A stretch of 64,000 nt of DNA, from NCBI RefSeq assembly GCF_040183065.1, contig NW_027185526.1, forward strand, positions 62,001 through 126,000, written 5' to 3'. How positions within the stretch are numbered: position 1 is the first letter of the stretch; each line of letters opens with the position of its first letter. Origin of the DNA: Periplaneta americana. Taxonomy: Eukaryota > Arthropoda > Insecta > Blattodea > Blattidae. A program made the translations under genes and the position numbers. The notes under the pieces are model-generated. The model did not search any database, was not told the origin of the DNA, and was given only the letters and a program-made list of their open reading frames with translations. Positions 1-11,030 of this stretch are shown here, in pieces.

Positions 1-920
1 ATGAATTTATCTAAGTGCTCTTGGTTTTCGAAAATTAGAGTTGTTGAACTGAATTTTTGCGACCAGGTTTGTCGAGGTGGTGTGATTTGAATTTTTAGGC
101 AATTTTGATATATGATGGTGGGGTTGTTTTTGTGTAGATCTTGGTTATTGATACGCATAGCTACGCGTGAGTCAATTTGAGTTGCGGCAGGCGGTGGTTG
201 CGTTTGTGATATTCGAATGTCTTTGGCAGGTGTGGTATTATTATTTGCATTTGATGTGGAAGGTTGTGGCGTGATTTGATTGGGGGCAAAATTAGGATTC
301 GTTTGGATTGGTGACACGGGGGATTGTAGGTCTTGGTGTACTGTGGTGCTTTGAGAGGGAAGTGGCAGAGACGATATCAGATTTTCTAGTCTGTATCGTA
401 GTTCTCTGTTATTTGTTTTGAGTGGAGTTTTTGCGGTAGGGGCAGATATTTCTTTGGTAGCTGCATTTGGTTTGTATTGTCTTTGAGCGGGTTGTGAGAG
501 CCAAGGAGCTTGCAATTTCGCTTGCTCCGGAATCATGTACTGAGTTGTATCACTAGGCCCAAGAATTGAGGGTGGAATGTACTGTGTAAATTTTGAGAGG
601 TGAGCTCGGGTATGGAAATTTATAATAAGCAGGTGTTCATGGTGTTTGTACCAGCGAACATGGACACGAATTTGGTTTAGAACTTTTTTGAGTTCTGAGG
701 CACTATAATTATATATTATAAGGGTTGTGTTCGCCTCTGATTCTGTGAAAGCGTCAGGCGGTGACTGCTGGTGTATTAGACCGGGAAAAGGATTGTCAGA
801 GGATGGAGTATTTACTGACAAATCCTCAGCGGAGTGAGAGCGGTTTTTTGAGGTGTTGTGACTGCCCTTACCTTTGTATGCTGGTTGTGTTGCTCTGCTT
901 TCAGGGTTGTTGTTATTCAT
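1..920 (-). CDS. Element C ORF1 (gag-like), N-terminal 306 codons, runs off the window
   Basis: Reading the minus strand from the ATG at 918-920, 306 codons stay open to the window edge. The ATG follows a GGAGCCACC context. The protein begins MNNNNPESRATQ and is rich in N, T, P and Q. Two stretches match element A ORF1. One is an F.TR..L.K pattern followed by YIPP...LGP, at about C residues 95-120. The other is an NNP...TPRQ...TTL.F pattern at about residues 263-300, just upstream of where A has its RRM-like and zinc-knuckle region. The zinc knuckles would lie beyond the window edge. It is probably an RNA-binding ORF1 protein that packages element RNA; this is inferred from homology to A and B. 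No break is visible in the part shown. Confidence 0.8.
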   Translation of the reverse strand, partial: MNNNNPESRATQPAYKGKGSHNTSKNRSHSAEDLSVNTPSSDNPFPGLIHQQSPPDAFTESEANTTLIIYNYSASELKKVLNQIRVHVRWYKHHEHLLIINFHTRAHLSKFTQYIPPSILGPSDTTQYMIPEQAKLQAPWLSQPAQRQYKPNAATKEISAPTAKTPLKTNNRELRYRLENLISSLPLPSQSTTVHQDLQSPVSPIQTNPNFAPNQITPQPSTSNANNNTTPAKDIRISQTQPPPAATQIDSRVAMRINNQDLHKNNPTIIYQNCLKIQITPPRQTWSQKFSSTTLIFENQEHLDKF

Positions 921-1710
921 GGTGGCTCCTCCTTTTGATTTGTGTTGGAGTTATGATGCACTATTTGGTTGAAGATGTAATACGTAGCACTAAACACTGT
1001 AATTGACACTGCGGCATTTGAGGTATATATTGGAGAAAGAGATAGGAAAGGTTAAACTAAGTCCAGAAATGAAAAGACAAAGGAGAATATTTGGAGTGTA
1101 AAGTTTCGTTGACACTATTTAGTTGGTTCACTCACTGCACGTTAGATTGTTTTGTACTATGAGCACACAGAGCACTGTTTAGTTTTCACTAGCAGAGTGA
1201 GTGAAACATGTCTGCAAGCATAGTAAATGTTTTGCACTCGAATACACTTGACGTGATATAAGATTTAATACACGCCCAAATTGTCAGTCACTCGGTATGC
1301 TACACTGTGTTGGCTTCTCTCTAACTGGAACAATATTTGTAGAAAAGGTGCGCTACAACTAGATGGAAATTTCCGCAGTAACGTCCTATCGTTAAGCGGA
1401 GAGAACTGTATATCTGGATCGATTAACTAGTGGTCCGTACACTAGAACCACACTAGAGATGTTGACAATTGGAGAGTTCACTCGAGGCAATGGCACAAAA
1501 ACACACAGTCTTGAGGGTTTAGTCACTTGCGTACGGCTTCTCTCGCACTATTGATCACTACTCAGTGGCCACACTGTAGAGGTTCCTTCGTAGCTACATC
1601 TTTACGGAAGAGTACACACACACGAACACTGAATAGACCTACCCACTGTTTCGGTTCTCACTGGAAAGAAAACACGCAACTAAAGGGTTTCTCTCTGAAG
1701 TATACAAATA

Positions 1711-1812
1711 CGCCTCAGGCGTGTTCTCGTACGGTCCGCGCCCGGTATTATAAGCAAAACGGTGGCCTTCACTTTTCGCCTCGGGCGTGTTCCCGTACGG
1801 TCCGCACCCGGT
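1711..1812 (-). repeat. Duplicated 36-bp block in the element C 5' UTR
   Basis: Two 36-nt copies lie at 1711-1746 and 1777-1812, 66 bp apart, with about 4 differences. Each begins with a near-palindrome (CGCCTCAGGCG or CGCCTCGGGCG) and contains GTACGGTCCGC. They sit within about 170 nt of the element's 5' end. They could be promoter, structural RNA or RNA-binding repeats; the function is unknown. Confidence 0.7.
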
Positions 1813-1880
1813 GCACAGTACGATGCGGAGCGCGGCCACTTGCGATGCAACTCTGACGAACGATGATCTCTCCATCAATC

Positions 1881-2253
1881 TGCAGGGCCCGACGGTAACC
1901 TTCACTTTTACGCCAACGTCAATAATCGACAGCGGACCAATCGTAAAGTCACAAACGTTTGCGCTGTTTCTATTGGCTCGCACTGGGAAGGCAGTACGGC
2001 ATTGTCCCTGCGACTTAAATATTTTTCTCCCTCCGGGCTCATCATCAAATCATTCACAGGGGAAATACACTACTGTTAGATGAGAGGGCAAACGGCTTAT
2101 AGCTGGGTACCTCGATCTAAAGTTAGAGAATTGCTTGTCGAGGAACCAATGGAGGCATGGGATGCTTACCCTGCCTGCCATTTTAAACATCATTCATTCT
2201 TTCTTCGTCCCCATTCATTCGTTCGTTCGTCGGCTCATCATCAGACGAGCACC
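1881..2253. promoter_or_regulatory. H2A-H2B promoter region, left half, broken by elements C and E
   Basis: This is the H2B side of the divergent promoter. It has a CCAAT box, an inverted CCAAT (ATTGG) box and the H2B TATA box TTAAATA at 2015-2021. Element C replaces the H2A side and element E separates this TATA box from the H2B ATG at 2254. Confidence 0.75.
2048..2231 (+). mobile_element. Element E: short 184-bp insertion at the H2B start site
   Basis: This sequence is absent from the other three units. It is flanked by a 12-bp direct repeat GGCTCATCATCA (2036-2047 and 2232-2243), the same target that element B uses at 44089-44099. It ends in a CATTC/GTTC-type tail, so its 3' end points towards H2B (sense). 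It contains two foldable parts. One is GGT-A-CCTCGA pairing with TCGAGG-A-ACC, enclosing TCTAA/TTAGA. The other is a long hairpin at 2148-2182 built of AATGG/CCATT, AGGCA/TGCCT and GGG/CCC. No coding homology was recognised. It is either a 5'-truncated LINE tail or a SINE-like passenger. Confidence 0.7.
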
Positions 2254-2625
2254 ATGCCCCCCAAAGCTTCCGGAAAGGCTGCCAAGAAGGCCGGCAAGGC
2301 CCAGAAGAATATTTCGAAGGGCGATAAGAAGAAGAAGCGCAAGAGGAAGGAGAGCTACGCCATTTACATCTACAAGGTTCTGAAACAAGTTCACCCAGAC
2401 ACGGGAATCAGTTCAAAGGCTATGAGCATCATGAACAGCTTCGTTAACGACATCTTCGAGCGCATCGCCGCGGAAGCTTCGCGGCTCGCGCATTACAACA
2501 AGCGGTCGACCATCACCAGTCGGGAGATCCAGACAGCCGTCCGTCTCCTGCTACCCGGTGAGCTGGCCAAGCACGCCGTCAGTGAAGGGACCAAGGCCGT
2601 CACAAAATACACTAGTTCCAAGTAA
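2254..2625 (+). CDS. H2B: Histone H2B, unit 1
   Basis: Core nucleosome histone that pairs with H2A. The protein has 123 aa, a lysine-rich tail ([12 protein letters not shown]) and a histone fold containing [20 protein letters not shown]. It ends in the usual C-terminal helix motif, [11 protein letters not shown]. The start is the ATG in the CACC context used in all units. An in-frame extension back to 2080 comes from element E and is absent elsewhere. The gene is intronless and is followed 30 nt after the stop codon by a histone mRNA stem-loop, so it is replication-dependent. In this unit element E adds 184 bp of leader between TATA box and ATG, so expression may be reduced or the mRNA may carry a longer leader. 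Confidence 0.97.
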   Translation: MPPKASGKAAKKAGKAQKNISKGDKKKKRKRKESYAIYIYKVLKQVHPDTGISSKAMSIMNSFVNDIFERIAAEASRLAHYNKRSTITSREIQTAVRLLLPGELAKHAVSEGTKAVTKYTSSK

Positions 2626-2655
2626 GCGGGAGTGCTTGCTAGGGAATCAGCAACC

Positions 2656-2671
2656 GGCCCTTTTAAGGGCC
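2656..2671 (+). terminator. Histone mRNA 3' stem-loop, H2B unit 1
   Basis: GGCCCTTTTAAGGGCC: a 6-bp stem with a 4-nt UUUA loop, the SLBP/U7-type 3' end signal of replication-dependent histone mRNAs. Confidence 0.93.
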
Positions 2672-3497
2672 ACAAGTTATTCATAACAGAGTAGATGAAT
2701 GAAGAACAACAGCGTTTCCCACCGAGTGAAAATTTAAATAATCACCCCGATAACACTTCTAGGATAGATAATACATTATAGGCAGTCCATGGGAGACTTG
2801 GATCCACGAGGCAAATTCGTTTCCTTAATAGTTTCGTACGACTTATATGAGAGCGCGGTGTCATTCCTACTCACTTGGCAGCATTAATTGTTGAGGGAAA
2901 ACAACTTAGAAGGTAACTTGTCGACCGCGGTCATAATCCTTCCGCAGGCCACTACTGAGAATCTGTGGACATACGGGTAATCTATCTTTATTGAAACTCG
3001 GGTTCATAACATACGACTGATACTTTATATATCTGTCACGTAATCCATCAAGAGACAAATGTCCCCCCCCCCCCCTAGTCAGTAGCGAGCTTCAGTCCAT
3101 TCGTAGTAGCCGCCGGTGCAAGAAGTGAATTGAAGTTTGTGTGAAGTTCCGTAGTATGGCATGAAAATGATGTCGAAAATCCGACTACAGTTCCACAACC
3201 ATGTGGTTGAAAGGAGGCTCCGCTGTTGAACAACAATCCACCTGTGGCTTAACTTAGAATGCCGACTAGCTGTTTTATTAATCCCGTGTCAATCCAGCAG
3301 TGTGTGACGTTGAAACGTAACCAAACTGCCGTTGATAGATAGATTTATCATCTATCCCAATGACATCCAACGAGCTTGGTAATTTAGGTACAGAGTCTAA
3401 GCAGGCAGTTTACGTGTGTGTGTGAGCGAGTGCAGGTTTTATCGAGTGCACCCCAATCCCATCGTCCTCAAGTGCCTACAGATTACGCAGTTTCATC

Positions 3498-3617
3498 GGC
3501 AACGGCCATACCATGTTGAAAATACCGGTTCTCGTCCGATCACCGAAGTCAAGCAACATTGGGCGTGGTCAGTACTTGGATGGGTGACCGCTTGGGAACA
3601 CCACGTGCCGTTGGCGA
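3498..3617 (+). rRNA. 5S rRNA: 5S ribosomal RNA gene, unit 1
   Basis: About 120 nt matching insect 5S rRNA. It contains GGTTCTCGTCCGATCACCGA, the box A region AAGTCAAGCAAC and the box C region AGTACTTGGATGGGTGACC, which are the internal control region for TFIIIA and RNA polymerase III. The terminal helix is GGCAACGGC with GCCGTTGGC. Position 2 is G where insects usually have C, leaving a G-G mismatch in helix I in all four copies. An 11-T terminator follows at once. It is transcribed in the same direction as H2B. Confidence 0.96.
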
Positions 3618-3628
3618 TTTTTTTTTTT
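3618..3628 (+). terminator. Pol III terminator of 5S, unit 1
   Basis: Run of 11 T residues directly after the 5S gene. Confidence 0.9.
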
Positions 3629-4550
3629 ACGTCACTATTTCCAGCGTGTTCTAATAAGACTTATGGGATATTATGTTCCCTTCCCTATTCCAGCTATAGC
3701 TTGGATGATGACGCCGCTGCATAATTGTAGAGTAATTGATAATTCTTAAGTACTTGCAGCTCCGTATTGAAACTTATGACTGGTAGCATATTCATATGAG
3801 ACGGTTCACTTCTCTGCGTTTTCTCGAAGAAGGGAATATGTATTCAGGGGATTGTGAACGTACCTCGCGCTCTCCCTAGAAGTTAGAGACATTTTAGGTA
3901 AAGAATGTAATATACTGTACATATATGGCTAATTAAAATCCCATTAGTTACTACATTTCAGTGGGTAGTACAAATTCCATAATGAAAATATCTCTGTCCT
4001 AGTAGTTGTATCCTTTAAAGAAGCTCGTTGTTTTCCCATGATGAAGGGCAGAACTTGGTCGGTAGAAATTTAAACAGACTGCATTATCAGACCAGGCGTT
4101 ATTTCAATATCAGCGTTTAGTTTAGGAAATATAGCAATAGCGGAGTTGGGAGAAGTAGTTATAGCATGTACAGTAAGTATAAACAGTTCGCTGTACTGTA
4201 CAGTGAATATAAATATTTGAATGTACGATGGCAAAACATCAGACATACAGTACGTAGCTCACATATCTTTAAAAATAAATAAATAAATAAATAAATAAAA
4301 ATAAAGAAGACATTCTGAGGAGTGAGTGGAAAGTGCATATTATAATGAATATTTTTAACTCTCAGTTGACATTGAGAGAGAAAGCCATGCATCGGGGAAC
4401 CGGTGACTGTTTTTGCGTTACCTTCTGCTATTGGCGTTGTTGGTTAGTAACGAATGAAAGGGGTAGGACGCGGAATCAAATGTCAAAAAACGATAGGGAA
4501 ATAATAGTAACTGGTTGTATTTCGATCGAGCTCGGCGTGCTGATTCACCA

Positions 4551-5986
4551 GTGGGGTGTTTCACAAAGTTTACAATCTTTGGAAATTGTGAACTCTGTTT
4601 GTAAACTTCTGTTTCACAATCTTTGTTTGTAAAGGTGGACTGTACAAAGGAAATCAAATCTTTACGAATGAAATTTTGCGCTCTTTACAAGTGATATGTT
4701 TGTTTCACAACGAAGGAGTAATTTTACAAACGTGTAAACTAAACTTTACTAGTGAAGTTAGCACATTTTCTACAGTAGCCCTGTTGAAATAGCTTCTAAT
4801 TGTGAATGAAAAAAATAAACACATATGTATAAAATCAATTTTATAGTAACAGGGTACCATTAAGAATTACACTGAAGCAGTTGTGATGTTATTGAGTAGT
4901 TCTAGCGACTCAGACGAAGATTTTGCATTTAGGCCTAACGTAGAATTTTCCGGCCACGTTCGTATCATTGTACGAATATTAATGAAAGGTTTCGAATGAA
5001 TCCCGCGCTATACTTCAGAATACCGCGTTAGTTCTTATATACGAGGAACGTATTTAATAAATACTCGCACTTAAAGAAGAAAAACTTTGCACCGAAAACC
5101 AATCACTTAATAATGCAATGTCGGCATTACTTACGCAGTATTCTGAAGTCGTTCCGAATCCCATTTCGCTGTAATCTCTCCTACAAGATATGGGACATCA
5201 CATGCAACATCTGAAAGGGAAAAGTGGTGCCCTAACCTCAAAGCGAGAACTGCATTGGTTGCATAGTAGCTCTCAGTTCCCTGCGTTAGCAGATAAGAAC
5301 GGAATTTATAAGATTACAGTGTGCAAAAGTTCACACATGGTAGTTGATGTTGTTACAAGATTGAAAAAACTCGAGGCGGGTTATTGATCACCGAATGTGC
5401 TTACTCGGGCAAAGGATTTTTATGCTCCTCCTGCTGGGTTCCCTAATGTTGGCGAGGTTATGGATGAAACAATAAAATATACTGATGGACCAGCAGAGAG
5501 CGAAGTTGATTTTAATGGATGGACATGTTAGCTGCTCTATCAACTGCATATAACTACGTGGGTCAAATCCATTATTTATCAATTATTTGAATGAATTTCG
5601 CGCTAACTTTCGTCAGTTAAGTCGTAGGCTAATTAATGCATTGGTATGCTCGACCAATTGCATGCCGCGAAACTCCGTTGTCGCCGATGTAGCAAAATCT
5701 AAATAAAATATATATAAAAAAATATAAACATGTCCATCGATAGTTCTAAAATTACAGCTACTTTACCTCTGATCCTTAGTGATTTTTGTAAACTGTCGTT
5801 GGCGATTTTGTTCAACCAATTATGCGTATTTGTAAGTTTGTTTCGCCGATTTTGTAAAGTTCGTTAAAACATACAAGTGAATAAGATTGCATTGTGAAAC
5901 ACAGTTAACAAGCATATGTAATATTTCCGTTGTTAATTGTATATTGTTAATTTGTAATTTGTTAGCGTTGTGAAACATGCCCCCAT
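4551..5986 (+). mobile_element. PIF/Harbinger-like DNA transposon remnant, unit 1
   Basis: The ends are imperfect inverted repeats: GTGGGGTGTTTCACAA on the left and the complement of ATGGGGGCATGTTTCACAA on the right. A vestigial coding start at 4886-4999 reads MLLSSSSDSDEDFAF, typical of the N-terminus of such transposases. Near 5450-5530 a frame reads GFPNVGEVMDETIKY...PAESEVDF, resembling the GFPNVxGxIDGTHIKI motif around the first or second catalytic Asp. Stops and missing segments show it is dead. A 3-bp target duplication could not be fixed. Confidence 0.6.
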
Positions 5987-7000
5987 TTACCTTTAGAGGT
6001 AATATCTACATTAATATTTAGTTAAAATTTAAAGAAATTTTAAACGAATGGAAGCTGCATTTTAATTCACCCCAAATTACTATGTTCCCTTTCAGATTAT
6101 CAGCTGTTGTTGTTGTTGTTGTTGTATTGTAAGTTCTCACTTATTGTTAGCTAGCCGTACCCGTTCGCTCCGCTCCACCTGTTAGAAATAAATATAAAGT
6201 AATTACATAATTAAAATAGGACGTCTGATCCAGGGAACAACTTTTACAACAGCGCAAGATAATCTGCTTCGCATATTACCCAATTTTTTTTTAGCACTGC
6301 ATTTATTGCATATATATTTTATGTATTTTAACACGATTCAATTGAGCATAGTTAAAATATGAATTATTAAAATAATGGATTGCCAAGCTAAAGTACTATT
6401 ACTGCATACTAAATCAATACACTCTCGTTGTTCGTTAATTCTCTGAGATTAAAATGCGTGTACATAAATATTATTTTAAGAAATACAGAAAACGAATGTA
6501 CAAAATAGCCTATCAAATTTTCTGTGCATAAGAAGCTATTTTAATCTTACCTGTCCTCGATTTACTCAGACGTTACTGTAATAACATTATAGCATTATGT
6601 CCATCTAGAGAAACTACAGTTTCCAATGGTGAAATAATAACTAATTATACAAATCAGTTAATTTACGAGCTTGTGATATTACTTCATACAAACACAGAAA
6701 CATTCCCTGTAGGCTATGTTTAATAGCTTTCGATTGTTTGTTGATGTCCAAGGCCCCTGTTTCGATTGTTGTTGTCCAAGGCCCCTTATAGACGAAGTCA
6801 TTTGTTCTTAATTCATTGCACCGTCTTAGATAGCGTTATTTTAATTTTAAAACTCATTTATCTCATTAAATATCAGTCCTATCAAAATGTTGTAAAAAAA
6901 TAAAACTTAACGGAAATCATTTTTAAAGGAACATCTGTTATGTAACATTTTTTCTCAAATATCAATAATAAGCGAGATATTTCGATTTATTTAATTCAGG

Positions 7001-7281
7001 CCCCCTTATAACTCCCCTTTTAAATAATGTATTTCGAATGCCATATAGCCTAAAATCTAAGTTACAACAAACTTAATTTATATTCCAGTTTTCATATAAA
7101 TCGGTTCAGCCATTATCGCGTGAAAAGGTAACAAACATACAGACAGACATACAAACAAAAATTTCAAAAATGCGATTTTCGGTTTCAGGGTGGTTAATTA
7201 TATATGTTAGGACCAATTACTTTTGGAAAATCGAAACTTACCAGAAAAATTTCGGCTACAGATTTATTATTAGTATAGATA
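7001..7281 (+). mobile_element. RTE-like LINE 3' tail, unit 1
   Basis: This non-coding tail has the features of insect RTE-type 3' ends: TCGGTTCAGCCATTATCGCG, then ACAAACATACAGACAGACAT, and a terminal TTTATTATTAGTATAGAT. It is 5'-truncated, with no reverse transcriptase left. The left limit is approximate. Confidence 0.55.
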
Positions 7282-7702
7282 GTACGAGATACGACCGCAA
7301 TTTTGTACGACTAGTGTAATGAAGGAATGCAAAAAATTATTTTGGAACTTTGCAATGTTAGTCTATCATTAAAATAAAATTAAATCTTAATTCGTCCCTT
7401 TTGCAGGAGTCTTCTTCATCCAGTATGTTGTTGGCTGATATGGAGGAGGAGGGGGGGGGGACATGCTCTAAAGGGATTAAATTTGCTTAGCAAATCGATA
7501 TGGTGACTAACGCTTGCAATGCGTCATAGCTATAATTGTACTGCGCGGTAATTTCAGAGTAATAAGAGTTCAGTTCAGGGATCTGCTAATTTCTTCATAT
7601 TGTGTTCGGCAATGGAATAGTACCGCAGTAGCATTAAGAGGTTTTTATAATTTGAACTGATATGTGCAGGTATATTGACCCCCCCCCCCTCCCACCGCTG
7701 GC

Positions 7703-8089
7703 CGACGCGGACTGCAATGACAACAGTAAGCCACACGTCATACGTAAGCCTTTCTTCTTCTTCATCTTTGCTCGCCTGGCAAATACAGTCTTGGATTTCA
7801 CATATTCAATTTTTCACAGTCCCAACTCCCTTGCATGGACGTGTTTTCACGTACCTTTAAAGTTTCTCCTCTCATTCATTCAGTCTATTCGCAAGCCTGA
7901 GGGTTTTCCGTGGTTTTCCCTAAGGAGCTAAGACAAATGTAGGGATGAGCCCAGAAAGAAAAGGGCATTCACTTCCTTAGACCCTGGTAACTGCTCTTTT
8001 TAGAGGAAGGAGGAGGAGAAAGAAACCCCCCCACCCCCACCGACGTGGACTGCAATGACAACAGTAAGCAACACGTTATATGTAAAGCC

Positions 8090-8092
<3 letters not shown>
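7703..8092. repeat. 51-bp direct duplication flanking a SINE-like fragment, unit 1
   Basis: Copies at 7703-7753 and 8041-8092 share GGACTGCAATGACAACAGTA and its flanks with about 5 differences. Between them, near 7895-7960, lies GGGTTTTCCGTGGTTTTCCC followed by TAAGGAGC. This is a core that recurs in SINE-like repeats of several insects; family assignment is from memory and tentative. Confidence 0.45.
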
Positions 8093-8125
<33 letters not shown>

Positions 8126-8576
8126 TACAATGGGACTAAAGGTGGTGTAGATACACTATGTCAAATGTGCCACAATCTTTCCTGCAATAGAAAGACGAGG
8201 CGCTGGCCACTAGCAATATTTTACAACATGCTAAATATTGCAAGTATAAATTCATGGATAATTTATAGTTAGAAGAACTCAGAAAACAATATCAAGAAAA
8301 CAATTCATTTTCCAATTGTGTGAAGAGCTGACAAAACCGTGGATGCAGCACCGCTTTGCACGTCCTACTTTACACCGATCTCTGCGGGCAACAATTGAAG
8401 AACATCTGAACATTGCTGTGCAACAACAATGCCAGGTAATGCAGCCAGATGGTGAACGTACTGTTTGCTATAAATGTCCTGCAAAGAAGAGGAGAATGAT
8501 GACAACATTTTGTGGACTTTGCAAAAAGGGGTTCTGCAGAGAACATCGCGCTGTTGTTTGCACTAATTGTAAATAG
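8126..8576 (+). pseudogene. piggyBac transposase 3' remnant, unit 1
   Basis: The remnant starts at an (ATT)n run. It reads YNGTKGGVDTLCQM and then RKTRRWPLAIFYNMLNIASI, the end of a piggyBac DDE domain. The usual GVDTLDQM motif has Cys in place of the last Asp. After a stop and a frame change it continues with QLCEELTKPWMQHRF and the C-terminal cysteine-rich domain (CYKCPAKKRRMMTTFCGLCK, FCREH, CTNC). It is a broken 3' part with everything upstream missing. Confidence 0.85.
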
Positions 8577-9426
8577 GACAATAACATGAACGTAAAGACT
8601 TTATGACAAACTTAAAATTAAATGAACACTAATGGCTACGAAAAGTGTAAAAGTTGTTAAATGTGTGATATTGAGTTGATTTCAGTTAATTAAAATGTGA
8701 GTAGTAAAAATTACGAATGCTTACCTTTAACATGAGTACAGTGATGATTACCTGTCTAGGGTTAAGTAGTCGCGTGGTGAGTTTAGGAATTCCCAGACCA
8801 CCTCTAAGATTGTTTAAAATAAAGGTATTGTAATCGTACGTTTCTGTCTTTTGTCAATAGTAACGTTGACCTTTCTTTTTCGAGAAAACAAAATCTGTTG
8901 TACAGTTAAAGGTACTGAAATAGTAAGAAATTTTCTGAAATCCCCACGCGTTTGCAAGTGTAAGTCTCTGTTGTAACCTGTTGATTTACGAGAGACTGCG
9001 TGTGCTTCCGTACAGTGTTTCTAAAATGTGCAGTAACGAGTCAGAAATCATTGGAATGTAGTGTAGGTGTGTTTGTTATAACCGGGAATCAATCCGCAGT
9101 ACTTGACCAATCAACTACGGGAAATATCAGAAAAATTGGCAGGAGTTAGCAAGAAAAACAAAGGTAAAATATCACGTGAACGAGCACCGATACCGAGCAC
9201 TATGTACAATATACCCTAGAGAAAAAGACAAGAAAACAAAAGTCAACCGCTGCAAGTGTTACGAAGTGGTGTGTGAAACATATAATGAAGAATGTCTGCG
9301 GGAAGCGCATCTAGTGAGATAAAGGGTGAAATGGAGGATTCTGCTAAAAATAAAGAAAGGAAGAAAAATGTTTACAGTTAATACAAGTATTGTTTTCTCT
9401 TGTGGGTTTATGTTTAGTATAATAGA

Positions 9427-9457
<31 letters not shown>

Positions 9458-9731
9458 CATTAAAAATTAGCATATCCTTAATGAATACATCCTAAGTGGT
9501 ATAAATGAAATTGTATAAACTGCAGGGAATCTTAAAATATGAAAATTGCGATAGTTGTTTTCTTTACAGTCCGACCTTTTTTAATAAACTAGTGTGAGAT
9601 ATGAAGTTTTGCACATTTAAGGGTTGTTAACATGAATGTAAGGAATATATATTATGATATGATATGATATGATTCTCAAATACTCTGTCCTGCTGACCCT
9701 TCACATTTCTGTATTCGGGCGAGTGTGTATT

Positions 9732-9762
<31 letters not shown>

Positions 9763-9785
9763 TTATTATTATTACTATTACTATA

Positions 9786-9827
<42 letters not shown>

Positions 9828-10666
9828 GTGTGAAGAGTTGTATCGGAAGTGCTTTATAGACTAAATTAATAATTTCTATCTTAACTGAAATATTTACATT
9901 ATATTTCACACAGTATAGTTACAGGTAGCATAAATTCAGATAATGGTTTTTATATGGGAATCTACTTCTTGTGTTTAGAGGCTACATTTATACAGAGTTA
10001 ATAATTTCTCCCCTATGTAACATATTTCCATGAAATTTTATACGCATCTATGCAAAAACGAATTATGCTCGTGTAATTAGGGAATTAGGGAAAAATTAGT
10101 GTTTCTGATAATTTTTAATGTTTTAATAGAAATTATGCTCCTAAAAGATGACTAGCCTGCCATATTTTTCGCAGTTGGTAACAAAATGCTAGATTCATGG
10201 ATATACTCCATAATTTAGTTGTTCATTATATGTTCAAGAAGTGTTGAATTTTTCTTGGAGAAATTAAGCTCCTTCATCCAGACTCTGAAAAGTGGCTGCT
10301 GTCGAATTCGTAAAGCGCCACCAAGAGATGAATATAACATCTAAGTTTGCAGGATGTAGCAGCTAAATTTTAAGCCGTATAGAGTTTAATATTTGATTAA
10401 TGTGTGGGTAGAAGAATTGAAAGTTAACTCAGGTTTACTTGTAATGCACAGCCTGTTAAATATGTCGTAAAAAAAAAAAAAAAAAAAAAAAACTAGTTGC
10501 ACAAATCTCAGTAAACGTGCCAATTAAATGAATGCTAACGTATTATAGATTGCTTTTCGCGTATTAAATGAAAGTACACATCTTGTCCTATGACCTCCAT
10601 AAGGGAAGGTTTAACAATATAAAACAGCCACTGACCCCACGAACAAAAATCAACTGAAGAGCGTGA

Positions 10667-10728
<62 letters not shown>

Positions 10729-11030
10729 ATGTTTTGTCCCACCTCTTACTGATATTGATGTTTTGTATGTTGTTGTGCACAATGCCTAGCTTTTGTTTAA
10801 GCCTAGATATTACTTAAACTTCGGTTATGATGAAGTTGATTTTCTTACATAGTTTTGCGTTCTGGACAACTGTGCGCCGGCATCTCTCGGAACATCCGAG
10901 ATCAGGTCCCTATCCCCTCCACCGCAAAGTCAAATAGCGTCTGTCACTTGATTTTGAATATTAAACAAACATACCATCACGGCATTTCCGTTATGGCATC
11001 TGGTGTCATCAATAAGCTACAAATAAAGGA

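Larger units (their letters stand above)
1..1880 (-). mobile_element. Element C (left copy): 5' part of a non-LTR retrotransposon in the H2A start site
   Basis: The element reads right to left, the direction of H2A. Its 5' end abuts the H2A-H2B promoter at 1881 and it runs off the left edge. It has a 5' UTR of about 960 nt (921-1880) and then an open ORF1. The host sequence at the junction is TGCAGGGCCCG (1881-1891). The same 11 bases end the host side of the right-hand C element (63252-63262), so they are the two halves of an 11-bp target duplication, seen on two different copies. In intact units this site lies 20-30 nt downstream of the H2A TATA-like box. Family: group of I/Jockey/R1-like LINEs, clade not resolved. 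Confidence 0.85.

Noticed and set aside
2080-2253. N-terminal extension of H2B in unit 1
   Set aside because: It is element E sequence, absent from the other units, and H2B has its conserved start at 2254.
9160-9300. A short frame reading NRCKCYEVVCETYNEEC, possibly another cysteine-rich transposase end
   Set aside because: Too short and without the flanking motifs of a piggyBac or other known domain; not supported.
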